Source of the DNA: Rubrivirga marina
GTDB lineage: Bacteria > Bacteroidota > Rhodothermia > Rhodothermales > Rubricoccaceae
Reading direction: 5' to 3'
DNA length: 64,000 bases
NCBI RefSeq assembly: GCF_002283365.1
Contig: NZ_MQWD01000001.1
Coordinates: forward strand, 1,683,154-1,747,153
Below, in pieces: positions 1 to 8,282 of the stretch. Numbering within the stretch: position 1 is the stretch's first letter; each line of letters begins with the position of its first letter. Made by a program: the position numbers and the translations under genes. Below the pieces are notes generated by a model. It ran no database searches. It saw nothing but the letters and a program-made list of their open reading frames with translations, and was not told the origin of the DNA.

Positions 1-1174
1 CGGCCCAGAGCACGATGAAGTTGTCCTGCTTGACACCCCGGCTGTGCCGGCCCGACTTGACGAACTCGCCCTCGATGAGCCGGGCGAGGTGCTGGCTCTC
101 TTCCTGGTAGGCGCTCATCGCCAGCGACGCGAGGATGTCGTCCTCGCCGTGGAAGTCGGCGTAGAGGCTCGGGTCGCTCTCGAGCTCGATCACGGAGTTC
201 TCGCGCTCCATGACGTCGCGGGCGTTGCCCTGGCCGCGCGGGGCCAGGAAGAACGTCTCCGTCCCGCGCGCCGACGTCGAGCCGGCGGCGTTGGCGTGGA
301 CCGAGATGAACAGCTTGCCGCCCGACCGGTTGGCGATCCGCCCGCGGTCGCGGAGCTCGACGAACGTGTCGTCGTCGCGGGTGTAGACGACACGGACGCC
401 GAGCTCGCGCTCGATCATCGGGCCGAGGCGGGAGACGACGCCGAGCGCGATCTCCTTGTCGGAGGTCCCGTTGGCGCGCGCGCCGAAGTCGTGGGCGCTG
501 TGGCCGGCGTCGAGGACGATCGTGTCGAGTCGCCAGCGCTCGGCGCCGGTCGCGATCGGCAGCGACTCCCCGCCGGGGACCGGACCGACGCCCGTCTCGG
601 CCGGCGCCGGCGCGACGGGCTGGACCCGCTCCGGTTGGCGCGGGGCTGGCCGACGGGAGGTGGGCCGGTCGGAGACCGTCTGGCGGACGCCGGGGTTCTC
701 GACCGTCGTCGCGACCGGCCGGCTGGGGCGACCGCCGCCCCACGCCTGGCGCCGGGGGCGCGGCGTCGAGGAGAACGACACGAGGAGGTCGTCGCTGTCG
801 CGGTCCGGGTAGGCCCGGACGTGGACGCCGTCCTCGACTTCGAACCGGACCACGACGCGGTCCTCGTCGGACTCGACGCGGTACTCGCGGACGGGGCGGA
901 CGGCCCGCTCGCGCTCGACGGCCGGCGCGAGGTGCGCGCGGTACAGGACGAGTTCAAGCGCGTCGCCGTCCTGGTCCACGCTGTAGGCCCGGACGGGGCT
1001 CGTGGTGTGGACGCGGGCGACGAGGGCGTCTCCGTCGGGACTCCGGTCGAACGAGACGCGCTCGACGTCGAGGCGGGCGTCGGCGAACCGAGCGGTCGGC
1101 GAGGCCATCGTAGGCGCGGCCGACGCGGGCGCCGCCATCGCGAGCGCGAGGAAGAGGCTAGCGAAACGGTGCAT
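1..1174 (-). CDS. N-acetylmuramoyl-L-alanine amidase (Amidase_3), C-terminus off the window
   Basis: Secreted zinc amidase that cleaves the bond between N-acetylmuramic acid and the stem peptide. Reading from the ATG at 1174, the protein has a signal peptide (MHRFASLFLALAMAAPASA), a beta-rich region of about 110 residues resembling an AMIN-type domain, a Pro/Arg-rich linker, then the catalytic domain. Visible zinc motifs are LDAGHSAHDFGA, the Glu in TSDKEIAL and ISVHANA. The last catalytic Glu lies beyond base 1, so the gene is incomplete here. The first residues after the signal look like wall-targeting modules of AmiA/B/C-type enzymes. A Bacteroidota-type promoter lies about 165 nt upstream. 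It probably works with the L,D-transpeptidases and M15 peptidase at the other end of the window in wall turnover, but it is not linked to them. Confidence 0.9.
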   Translation of the reverse strand, partial: MHRFASLFLALAMAAPASAAPTMASPTARFADARLDVERVSFDRSPDGDALVARVHTTSPVRAYSVDQDGDALELVLYRAHLAPAVERERAVRPVREYRVESDEDRVVVRFEVEDGVHVRAYPDRDSDDLLVSFSSTPRPRRQAWGGGRPSRPVATTVENPGVRQTVSDRPTSRRPAPRQPERVQPVAPAPAETGVGPVPGGESLPIATGAERWRLDTIVLDAGHSAHDFGARANGTSDKEIALGVVSRLGPMIERELGVRVVYTRDDDTFVELRDRGRIANRSGGKLFISVHANAAGSTSARGTETFFLAPRGQGNARDVMERENSVIELESDPSLYADFHGEDDILASLAMSAYQEESQHLARLIEGEFVKSGRHSRGVKQDNFIVLWA

Positions 1175-1338
1175 GAGGCGGAGGGGCCGGGGGGAGAGCC
1201 CAACGACACGGGAAAACCGTGCCGCACAACGTCCCCCGCGGACGGCGTCGTCCCATCGGGGCGGGGCGCAAAACAGGCGGCCTATCCGGAACCGCCTCGT
1301 TCCCGCGTCGCCCTGCGATGGTGGGGGGACCGTGTCAC

Positions 1339-1374
1339 CGAAGGTATTCACTTGGGAGCCATTCCCTCAAGTGA
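1339..1374 (-). promoter_or_regulatory. Promoter of the amidase gene with overlapping inverted repeat
   Basis: On the minus strand TTG (1370-1368) is followed after 21 nt by TACCTTCG (1346-1339), close to the Bacteroidota consensus TTG-N17-23-TAnnTTTG. An inverted repeat TCACTTG-N13-CAAGTGA (1348-1374) covers the -33 element and the spacer, where a repressor could sit. The G+C content drops locally here. Confidence 0.55.
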
Positions 1375-1466
1375 TTTCTGAGCCGCCACCGGGTTACCGA
1401 ACGCCACGGCTCCGGGTCGTCTCGACCCGCCTCGGCGAACGCGTCACCGAGGCCGGCGGAGCGCGT

Positions 1467-2156
1467 TTACTGGCCGCCGATGAGTTCGCGGAGCCGCCCC
1501 TCGACGATGTCGTCGTGGTGATCGCGGCGGTCGGAGAGCTCCTGTCGGGCGGCATCCAGGCGCTGCGCGGCGACCGAAATCTCGCCCTCGCGGATTTCGT
1601 GGTGGAGGTCGAGGAGGTCCGAGAGGAGGTCGCGGAGCTGGCCGCGAAGGCGCGTCCGCTCGGGGCCGCTCGGGAGGGCGCGGATCCGGGCCGCGAGCGC
1701 GTCGGACTCGGTCTGCATCGCGGCGGCCTCCTGCATCCGGTCGTAGAGGTCCCCGTCGCGAGAGGCGACGTCGCGCATGTAGGCGGCCTCGACGATGGGT
1801 GAGACCTCCTCCTCCGGCATGGGGGCGGCCTCCGTCTCGGCCACGTCGCCCATGATGTAGACGCCACGGCCGGGCCGGCTGGACTCCGACATGGTGACGA
1901 GCCGCTCGTTCTCGAGGACGTAGGCCTCGCCGTCGATCTCGAGGACGGGGGCGAGGGGGCCGCTGTACTCGAGCGGGGCCATCGCGAAGCCGGTCAGGTC
2001 GAGTCCGTCGGGCACGGCGTCGGGCAGGAGCCGACCGTCGAGGTAGATCTGGCCGTCCCGGAGCTCAAACGTGTGGACGACCTCCTCGGTCTGCGCGGAG
2101 GGCGCAGCCGCGACGGCGAGGGCGAGCACGCACGCGGCGATCAGGCGTCGGATCAT
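1467..2156 (-). CDS. Secreted protein of unknown function, coiled-coil C-terminus
   Basis: 229 residues from the ATG at 2156. The N-terminus MIRRLIAACVLALAVAAAPSAQ is a clear signal peptide. The next 110 residues are mixed and acidic; the C-terminal 90 residues are rich in Arg, Glu, Leu and Asp and likely form a helical hairpin or coiled coil. The start overlaps the stop of the upstream gene (ATGA, 2153-2156), so the two are translationally coupled. It is the last gene of the sigma-factor operon. I do not recognise a family. A periplasmic partner of the membrane regulator is one possibility, but this is inference. Confidence 0.75.
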   Translation of the reverse strand: MIRRLIAACVLALAVAAAPSAQTEEVVHTFELRDGQIYLDGRLLPDAVPDGLDLTGFAMAPLEYSGPLAPVLEIDGEAYVLENERLVTMSESSRPGRGVYIMGDVAETEAAPMPEEEVSPIVEAAYMRDVASRDGDLYDRMQEAAAMQTESDALAARIRALPSGPERTRLRGQLRDLLSDLLDLHHEIREGEISVAAQRLDAARQELSDRRDHHDDIVEGRLRELIGGQ

Positions 2157-3640
2157 CGCTGGACCGAGGACGAATCGGTGCGGAGGCGGGCGCGGGCGGG
2201 CGCCGTGCGGATGGCCGGGGTGCCGGCGCGGACGGACTGGAGGCCCGGCGCGGACCCGGCCGATGGCGACGCGGGCTGGCCGAAGGCCTCGGCCGGCACG
2301 TCGTCCCAGGCGAGGTCGTCTTCGGAGCCCAGTTCTTGGAGCCGCAGCGAGAGCGCTCGGACATCCTGCGACATCTCCCACGACGGCGGGTCCGACGGCG
2401 CGGTCGAGGCGGCCGGACGCGAGGTGGCGGCGACGGGCTGCAAGGACGTGGCCGCGAGCGGCTGGGCCCCTCGTTGCGGCGCCGACTCGGCTGCGGTTGA
2501 TGGCCGTCCGGCCGAGACGGGTGGGGGCGCCGCGAGGCCCGCGATCGGGGAGACGACGGCGAGGGCGCCGCCACTCCCGGCCGGGGCGGTTGCGTCGAGG
2601 TCGGCCGCGGGCTCTTCAACTGGCGTGCTCCCTGACGCGTCCAGAGGCGAGACGGGCGCTTCCGTCGCCTCGGCCGTGGCGAGTGCCATCGGCGCCTCGC
2701 TCTCGGCGCCCCCGAGCGGGAGCAGGACGATCGCTGCGAGCGCGGCGACCAGAAGTCCGGCAGCGCCAGCCCAGATGCCGACGGGCGTGCGGCGGCGAGG
2801 TGGGCGGGCCGGAGCGCGGTCGACAGAGGGGGCAGGCCGATCGTTGCGGACCGGCGCGGCGCCGACGGTCGCGGCGGCGAGGCGGACGGCGTCGAGCGTG
2901 GCGGCCGCGGGGCGCGGGCGGGGGAGCCGGTCGAGCGCCCGGAGCGACTGGGCGAGCACGGCAGCCTCAACGGGCGCGACCGTGTCGGTCGGCTCAGCCT
3001 CGACCCCAGCCGCCTCGGCGGCGCGGGCGAGGACCGCGTCGACGGCCTCGGCCGACGGGCGGGGCTGGGGACGAGCGGCGAACGCCCGCTCGACGGCGGC
3101 GCGCGACTGGCGGAGCGCCTCGGCTTCGACCGACGCGATGGCAGGCGCGTCGAGGTAGAGGGACCGGACGGCGGCGAGCGCGGTGGAGGCCTCGGCGGCG
3201 CGCGCCTCGACGGCGGCGATCACCGACGCGTCGGGGCGCACGCTCCGCAGGCGATCGAGCGCCTGGAGCGACTGGTCGAGGACGGCGGCCTCGACGGGTG
3301 ACTCGGCGGAGAGCGCGACGGGCTCGGCACCGACCACCTCCGCGGCGCGGGCGAGGACGGCGGCGACGGCGTCGTCAGAGGGCCGCGGCTGCGGACGGGC
3401 GGCGAAGGCGCGGCCGAGCGCGGCGTCGGTCTGGGTGACGGCCGCGGCGACCACGGCGGCGCGCGCCTCGACGGCGGCGACGGCCTCGGGCGACGGCGGC
3501 CGCGCGGGCCACGTGTCGAGGAGGTCGCGGAGTTGGCGGAGGGCCTCCTGCTCCGGGTGCCCCGCGCCGCCGGGCGCCGCCGGGGCGCCGATGGGCTCCA
3601 CGCCGTATGCGTGGCGAAGCGGGGTGAGAGCGTCAGACAT
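2153..3640 (-). CDS. Membrane protein with six degenerate Ala-rich repeats; probable anti-sigma factor
   Basis: 495 residues from the ATG at 3640. The first half consists of about six copies of an element of the form RP-x-PS-x-EAV-x-AV-x-ARAAE. Two larger units starting RAFAARPQPRPS are near-duplicates of about 65 residues. After an Arg-rich stretch comes one transmembrane helix (GIWAGAAGLLVAALAAIVLL), then a long Ala/Ser/Pro-rich low-complexity region and a short charged tail. It sits 109 nt downstream of an ECF sigma gene in the same operon, the usual place for a membrane anti-sigma factor. The cytosolic N-terminus and single membrane span fit that role, but no classical zinc anti-sigma motif is visible. 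Confidence 0.7.
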   Translation of the reverse strand: MSDALTPLRHAYGVEPIGAPAAPGGAGHPEQEALRQLRDLLDTWPARPPSPEAVAAVEARAAVVAAAVTQTDAALGRAFAARPQPRPSDDAVAAVLARAAEVVGAEPVALSAESPVEAAVLDQSLQALDRLRSVRPDASVIAAVEARAAEASTALAAVRSLYLDAPAIASVEAEALRQSRAAVERAFAARPQPRPSAEAVDAVLARAAEAAGVEAEPTDTVAPVEAAVLAQSLRALDRLPRPRPAAATLDAVRLAAATVGAAPVRNDRPAPSVDRAPARPPRRRTPVGIWAGAAGLLVAALAAIVLLPLGGAESEAPMALATAEATEAPVSPLDASGSTPVEEPAADLDATAPAGSGGALAVVSPIAGLAAPPPVSAGRPSTAAESAPQRGAQPLAATSLQPVAATSRPAASTAPSDPPSWEMSQDVRALSLRLQELGSEDDLAWDDVPAEAFGQPASPSAGSAPGLQSVRAGTPAIRTAPARARLRTDSSSVQR

Positions 3641-3749
3641 CGGACAGTGGGCGGGCGTAGCGAACGGGACGGCTGGCGATCTCGTGTGTGAAGAGAAGAG
3701 CGACCGGGCGAGGACCGTGCCGGGGACGGCGGGCCCGAGGCGGAGGGCC

Positions 3750-4394
3750 TCAGGCGGCGGCCTCGTCCTTAGGCTTCGGGGCGCCCGGCACGTCGGCCGT
3801 GACGCCCTCGAACCACTCGGGGTCGAGGATCTTGCGGAGGTTGATGAGCGCGTAGCGCATGCGGCCGAGGGCCGTGTTGATCGAGACGCCGGTGAGCTCG
3901 GCGATCTCGCGGAACGTGAGCTCCGACTGGTGCCGCATGAGGACGACCTCGCGCTGCTCCGGGGGGAGCTCGTCGATGGCCGCCTCGACCTCTTCCCAGA
4001 GGTCGGCCCGGTTGAGGAGCGAGTCGGCCTCCGGGGCCTCATCCGGCAGTCGGTCCCAGAACGACGGCCCCTCGTCCTCATTGCCGAACTTGTCGACGTC
4101 GGTGAACTTCTTCTTGGCGCGGAGCCAGTCGAGCGCGGCGTTCCGCGCGATCCGCATGGTCCAGGCGAGCCACCGGCCCTGGCTCTCGTAGGAGCCGCGG
4201 CGGCGGTGCATGGCCTGGATGGCGCGGTACAACGTCTCCTGGAACAGGTCGTTGGCCACGTCGCGGTCCTTGACCATCCCGACGAGGTAGCCGAAGATCC
4301 GCTCCTGGTGCCGGGACAGGAGCTGCGAGAAGGCGCGCTGGTCGCCGTCGTCGAGGTAGGCCTGGACGAGCTCGGCGTCGGTGGGAGGAGGCAT
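3750..4394 (-). CDS. ECF-family RNA polymerase sigma factor (sigma-70 family)
   Basis: 214 residues. Region 2 runs from about residue 12 to 90 (LLSRHQERIFGYLVGMVKD, DLFQETLYRAI, RWLAWTMRIARNAALDWLR) and region 4 from about 135 to 190 (LPPEQREVVLMRH, LTFREIAELTGVSINTALG). The two are joined by an acidic linker, as in RpoE-type ECF factors. The C-terminal 20 residues are a short extension. The start lies 3 nt after the stop of the methyltransferase gene, so the two are co-transcribed. The membrane protein downstream is its likely regulator. The stimulus is not visible from sequence. Confidence 0.95.
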   Translation of the reverse strand: MPPPTDAELVQAYLDDGDQRAFSQLLSRHQERIFGYLVGMVKDRDVANDLFQETLYRAIQAMHRRRGSYESQGRWLAWTMRIARNAALDWLRAKKKFTDVDKFGNEDEGPSFWDRLPDEAPEADSLLNRADLWEEVEAAIDELPPEQREVVLMRHQSELTFREIAELTGVSINTALGRMRYALINLRKILDPEWFEGVTADVPGAPKPKDEAAA

Positions 4395-4397
4395 AGG

Positions 4398-5297
4398 TCA
4401 GGCGTCGCCGGCGGAGGTCGGGAGGGGGGGCGTCTCACGCGCGGCGGCCGTCGCGGCTCCCCTGAGATCGGAGTCGGCCGCCTCGGCCGGCGCGTCGGGC
4501 CGGTGGACGAGGAGGCCGTACTTGCCCGCGTAGAACGACGGCGGGGCGCCGGGCCCGGCCGTCAGCGCGTCCCACGCCGCGCGGACGTCGCGGCCGGGCT
4601 CGACGTCGTCGAGCACGACGAGCGCGCCGTCGGCGAGGTGCGGACGGAGCGTGGCCAGGTAGGCGAGCGCGGCCGCGGCCTCGTGGTGGCCGTCGACGAA
4701 CACGAGGTCGAACGGGCCCTCGGCCGCGGCCGTCGGCCCGAGCGTCTCGGCGAACGGCCCGACGACGACCTGGACGCGGCACGCGTCGTCGTCCCCCACG
4801 CCGTGGCCGAGGCGGGCGAGGTGGCCGGCGGCGAGGGCCGCCAGCTTGGGGGCGCCCTCCAGCGTCACGAGCCGGCCGTGCGGGGCGCCCTCGGCCTCGT
4901 TGAGCGCGAGCGCCGCCGCGAGGTGGGCCGCGCCGAGCCCGAGGTTCGTCCCGAGCTCCAGCACGCCCGTCGGCTTCATCCCGCGCACGAGCCCGAACAG
5001 GAACCGGCCCCACGCGGGGCCCGTCGCCGCGCGCCGGTAGACCTCGGCGACGGCGCGCTCGGGCGCGTTGCTCCCCGCCGAGCCGGCGCCGTAATCGACC
5101 ACCTCGACGGCGTCGGGCGAGCGGCGGAGCCGTCCGCGGAGCGCGTCGATGGCCGCCTCGGCGGGGCGTTCGGCCGGGCGGAGGCGGAGGGAGGCCGCCC
5201 GACGGAGCCCATCGCCGGCGGCCCCGGGCAGGGCCGGCTGGCCCAGTCGGAGCGCGGCGAGGCCGGCGCGGAGCGGGAGGACGGAGAGGTGGGGCAC
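4398..5297 (-). CDS. Class I SAM-dependent methyltransferase
   Basis: 299 residues if the GTG at 5297 is used; a GTG at 5339 would add 14. I prefer 5297 because a TAGCTTCG promoter element (5323-5316) lies between the two candidates. The Rossmann fold shows VLELGTNLGLGAAHLAAAL (motif I, SAM loop), VTLEGAPKLAALA, FDLVFVDGHHEAAAALAYL and LVVLDDVEPGRDVRAAWDAL. The layout matches O-methyltransferase-like enzymes that act on small molecules or polyprenyl/catechol substrates; the substrate is unknown. It is the first gene of the operon with the ECF sigma factor. Confidence 0.8.
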   Translation of the reverse strand: MPHLSVLPLRAGLAALRLGQPALPGAAGDGLRRAASLRLRPAERPAEAAIDALRGRLRRSPDAVEVVDYGAGSAGSNAPERAVAEVYRRAATGPAWGRFLFGLVRGMKPTGVLELGTNLGLGAAHLAAALALNEAEGAPHGRLVTLEGAPKLAALAAGHLARLGHGVGDDDACRVQVVVGPFAETLGPTAAAEGPFDLVFVDGHHEAAAALAYLATLRPHLADGALVVLDDVEPGRDVRAAWDALTAGPGAPPSFYAGKYGLLVHRPDAPAEAADSDLRGAATAAARETPPLPTSAGDA

Positions 5298-5315
5298 GGC
5301 GAGAATCGGAGCTCG

Positions 5316-5323
5316 CGAAGCTA
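5316..5323 (-). promoter_or_regulatory. -7 element of the methyltransferase/sigma operon
   Basis: TAGCTTCG on the minus strand, 18 nt before the GTG at 5297. A TTTTC tract lies at about the -33 distance. This supports 5297 as the translation start. Confidence 0.45.
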
Positions 5324-5520
5324 CGGGGCGACGCGGCACGGGGGAAAACCCGGTCTCGATTCCCTAATGGAACGGACCGCCCCGGGTCCGGTTACCCTCG
5401 CCGCACATCTCTTCCGGCCCCTCTCAGCGGCCGCCGCGGACTCGGGCGCCCTCACGCGCGCTCCCCCTCTGGTCCCTGGCGAATGCGACGGCCGCCACCG
5501 GCAGCCGAGGCCACCCTGAG

Positions 5521-5558
5521 GCCCGACCTCCCCAACCGGGGGTCGGGCCCCCTTTTTT
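5521..5558 (+). terminator. Orphan intrinsic terminator on the plus strand
   Basis: Perfect 8-bp stem GCCCGACC/GGTCGGGC (5521-5528, 5541-5548), then CC and six T residues (5553-5558). No convincing plus-strand gene precedes it. The flanking genes (methyltransferase and radA) are both on the minus strand, and this hairpin has no T-tract in their direction. Confidence 0.7.
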
Positions 5559-5605
5559 AGGGACGGGCCGTGGGGTCCTCTGCCACGACCTCGAGGCGGG
5601 CGGGG

Positions 5606-7027
5606 TCAGGCGACGAGGTCGATCGCTTCCGACAGCCGGCGGACCGGGAGGAGTTCCAGGCCGTCGGGCGCGCGGAGGCCCTTCGTGTTCGCCTTCGGGA
5701 GGAGGGCCCGCTCGAACCCGAGCTGCTTGATCTCGGCGAGCCGCGACTCGATCCGGCTCACGGCGCGGACCTCGCCGCCCAGCCCGAGTTCGCCCACGAT
5801 CGCCGTGCCCGAGTCGAGCGGGACGTCCTTCAGCGACGACGCGACGGCGAGCGCGACCGCGAGGTCCACGGCCGGCTCCTCCAGCCGCACGCCGCCGGCC
5901 ACGTTCAGGAACACGTCGGTCTGCGAGAACCGGAGCCCCTCGCGCTTCTCCAGGACGGCCAGCAGGAGCTGGAGCCGCTTCGAGTCGAACCCCGTCGCCG
6001 TCCGCTGCGGCGTGCCGTAGCTCGCCGGCGCCACGAGCGCCTGGACTTCCACGAGGAGCGGGCGCGTCCCCTCGAGGGCACAGACGACCGCCGAGCCCGA
6101 CGTGCCGAACTGGCGTTCGCTCAAAAAGAGCGCGCTCGGGTTGCCGACCTCCTGGAGCCCGTCCTCACGCATCTCGAACACGCCGAGCTCGTTGGCCGCG
6201 CCGAACCGGTTCTTGACGGCCCGGAGGATCCGGTAGGCGTGGTGCCGGTCGCCCTCGAACTGGAGGACCGTGTCGACCATGTGCTCCAGCACGCGCGGCC
6301 CCGCGATCGAGCCCTGCTTCGTGACGTGGCCGATGAGGAACGTCGTCATGGGCAGCGTCTTCGTGACGTCGAGCAGCGCCGCCGCCGACTCGCGGACCTG
6401 GGCGACGGAGCCGGGCGCGCTCGTCAGGTCGGGCCGGTAGACCGTCTGGATCGAGTCGACCACCATGAAGTCGGGTTGGAGGTCGTAGGCCGCGGCGAGG
6501 ATGGCCTCGACGTTGGTCTCGGGGAAGAGGAAGAAGCTGTCGGGGTCGACGCCCATCCGCCGCGCGCGGAGCTTGACCTGCTGGGCGCTCTCCTCGCCCG
6601 TCACGTAGAGGAGCGTCCCGGCGCCGTCCTCGGCGGAGAGCCCACGCCCGAGTTCCGTCATGAGCGTCGACTTGCCGATGCCGGGGTCGCCGGCCACGAG
6701 CGTGAGGCTGCCGACCATGGCCCCGCCGCCGAGGACCCGGTCGAACTCTTTGAGCCCGGTCGGGAGCCGGTGCCGCTGGGCGACCGTCACGTCGCGGAGC
6801 CGCTGGGGGCGGGCGTCGCCGTAGGCCCCGGCGAGGCGCGGCGCCGAGCCGGAGCCGCCGTCGCCCGAGAGCGACCGGCCGCCCTTCATCACGGGCGCCT
6901 TGACCGCCGTCGGCACGGCCTCCTCGACGAGCGTGTTCCACTCGCGGCACCCGCTGCACTGGCCGGCCCAGCGGATCGACTCGTGCCCGCACTCCTGGCA
7001 GACGTAGCGGGTTTTGGACTTGGCCAT
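5606..7027 (-). CDS. radA: DNA repair protein RadA (Sms)
   Basis: 473 residues, normal length. The N-terminal zinc finger shows CQECGH (from Cys10) and CSGC (to Cys27). The RecA-like ATPase has Walker A GDPGIGKST (113-121) and Walker B FMVVDSIQT. The RadA-specific KNRFG motif is followed by the Lon-like C-terminal domain (VAGGVRLEEPAVDLAVALAVAS). RadA drives branch migration during recombination. A TACGTTCC element (7057-7050) lies 23 nt upstream of the ATG, and a copy of the GC palindrome sits at about its -33 position. Confidence 0.97.
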   Translation of the reverse strand: MAKSKTRYVCQECGHESIRWAGQCSGCREWNTLVEEAVPTAVKAPVMKGGRSLSGDGGSGSAPRLAGAYGDARPQRLRDVTVAQRHRLPTGLKEFDRVLGGGAMVGSLTLVAGDPGIGKSTLMTELGRGLSAEDGAGTLLYVTGEESAQQVKLRARRMGVDPDSFFLFPETNVEAILAAAYDLQPDFMVVDSIQTVYRPDLTSAPGSVAQVRESAAALLDVTKTLPMTTFLIGHVTKQGSIAGPRVLEHMVDTVLQFEGDRHHAYRILRAVKNRFGAANELGVFEMREDGLQEVGNPSALFLSERQFGTSGSAVVCALEGTRPLLVEVQALVAPASYGTPQRTATGFDSKRLQLLLAVLEKREGLRFSQTDVFLNVAGGVRLEEPAVDLAVALAVASSLKDVPLDSGTAIVGELGLGGEVRAVSRIESRLAEIKQLGFERALLPKANTKGLRAPDGLELLPVRRLSEAIDLVA

Positions 7028-7049
7028 GGGGGCGGGGAGGGTGGGTCGT

Positions 7050-7057
7050 GGAACGTA
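7050..7057 (-). promoter_or_regulatory. -7 element of radA
   Basis: TACGTTCC on the minus strand, 23 nt before the radA ATG; it fits the TAnnTT pattern shared by other genes here. The palindrome at 7065-7084 overlaps the region where the -33 element should be. Confidence 0.35.
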
Positions 7058-7064
7058 GGGAGGG

Positions 7065-7084
7065 CCGCCTCGGTGCCGAGGCGG
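7065..7084. repeat. GC palindrome family, copy in radA/mlaE intergenic region
   Basis: CCGCCTCGG-TG-CCGAGGCGG, perfect arms. This is the only copy found between divergent genes, so it cannot be a terminator for either. Confidence 0.7.
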
Positions 7085-7098
7085 AGGGGCCGACCACG

Positions 7099-7210
7099 GT
7101 CATCCTGAGCGCAGCGAAGGATCTCGACGGACTCGATCGGGTCGGCGGTCGAAACGAGACGGCGGCAGACACGAGGTCCTCGGCTGCGCCGTCGCTCCGC
7201 TCCACTAGAC
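7099..7210. repeat. CATCCTGAGCG-type dispersed element, degenerate
   Basis: Starts GTCATCCTGAGCG and continues CAGCGAAGGATCTCG. A degraded inverted partner is visible at about 7173-7210. Related to the elements at 12302 and 46376. The 373-nt gap between radA and mlaE holds this, the palindrome at 7065, a possible TAGCTTGC promoter element for mlaE (7318-7325), and nothing else I can recognise. Confidence 0.55.
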
Positions 7211-7400
7211 CCGATCCTGTAGAACGGGGAGCACACGTGCGGCCGTCGGAGGGAGAGAGCCGCCGGCGGGTGGGATGGAGAAACGGTGGGCGGACGTCGG
7301 GCGTCCCGGGAGGCCCGTAGCTTGCCCGAGGCGGAGCCTCGCGAGGCCCGCCCCGGCCGGATCTGGAAGATCGCCCCGGCCGCTGCCACCCGTCCGTCAC

Positions 7401-8219
7401 ATGGAAGTCCCCCCGAGCGACGCCTCCCTCGCCGCGCGCGTCCGCGCCGGGTTCGCCCCGCTCTGGCGCGTCCCCGGCGGGCTGCTCCACGGGTTCGGCG
7501 CGTACTGCGTCCTCATCGCTGAGGCGTTCAACCTCCCGCGCGACCTCCGGCCGTCGCTCTACGCCCGCAACCTGGCGACCCAGATGGTCCAGGTCGGCAT
7601 CGACTCGATCCCCATCGTGTCGCTGGCGACGGCGTTCTCGGGCGGCGTCGTCGTGGTCCAGGCGATCTACCAGCTCGAGAACCCGCTCCTGCCGCTGTCG
7701 ATCGTCGGGACGTTCGCCGAGCAGTCGATCCTCCTCGAGCTGGGCACGCTCGTGACGGCGTTCGTGCTGTGCGGCCGCGTCGGCGCGAGGATCGCGGCGG
7801 AGCTGGGGACGATGCGCGTCAAGGAGCAGATCGACGCCCTGGAGGCGATGGGGCTCAATTCCCGGAGCTTCCTCGTCGTCCCGCGCGTGCTGGCGGGCGT
7901 GCTCATGTTCCCCGTGCTCTACGTCGTGGCCGCGACGGTCGGCATGGCGACGGGCGGCGCCGTGGCCGAGCTGTCGGGCGTGCTGACGATCCAGACCTTC
8001 TGGGAGGGCGCGCGCCTGTTCTTCCGCCCGTACGACGTGTTCTTCGGCCTCGTGAAGTCGCTCGTGTTCGGGTTCGTCATCACGAGCATCGCCTGCTACA
8101 CGGGCTACAACGCCGAGGGCGGGGCCGAGGGCGTGGGCAAGGCGACGACCCGGGCCGCCGTGCTCGGCTGCGTCTGGGTCCTCTTCTCCGATTACCTCTG
8201 CGCCGCGATCCTGTTGTGA
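7401..8219 (+). CDS. mlaE: MlaE-type lipid ABC transporter permease
   Basis: 272 residues from the ATG at 7401. The family motif ELGTMRVKEQIDALEAMG is in the central cytoplasmic loop. Hydrophobic spans are visible at SIPIVSLATAFSGGVVVVQ, LGTLVTAFVLCGRVGARI, VLAGVLMFPVLYVVAATVG, SLVFGFVITSIACYTGY and the C-terminal LGCVWVLFSDYLCAAILL. MlaE is the inner-membrane permease of the Mla/Ttg2 system, which moves phospholipids between the membranes of diderm bacteria. It heads an operon with the ATPase and the MCE protein. Confidence 0.93.
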   Translation: MEVPPSDASLAARVRAGFAPLWRVPGGLLHGFGAYCVLIAEAFNLPRDLRPSLYARNLATQMVQVGIDSIPIVSLATAFSGGVVVVQAIYQLENPLLPLSIVGTFAEQSILLELGTLVTAFVLCGRVGARIAAELGTMRVKEQIDALEAMGLNSRSFLVVPRVLAGVLMFPVLYVVAATVGMATGGAVAELSGVLTIQTFWEGARLFFRPYDVFFGLVKSLVFGFVITSIACYTGYNAEGGAEGVGKATTRAAVLGCVWVLFSDYLCAAILL

Positions 8220-8282
8220 GGTCGGAGCCCAGCCGTCCCACTCCGTCTCCGACCCCCGACCTCTGAACCCCGAGCTCTCCCC

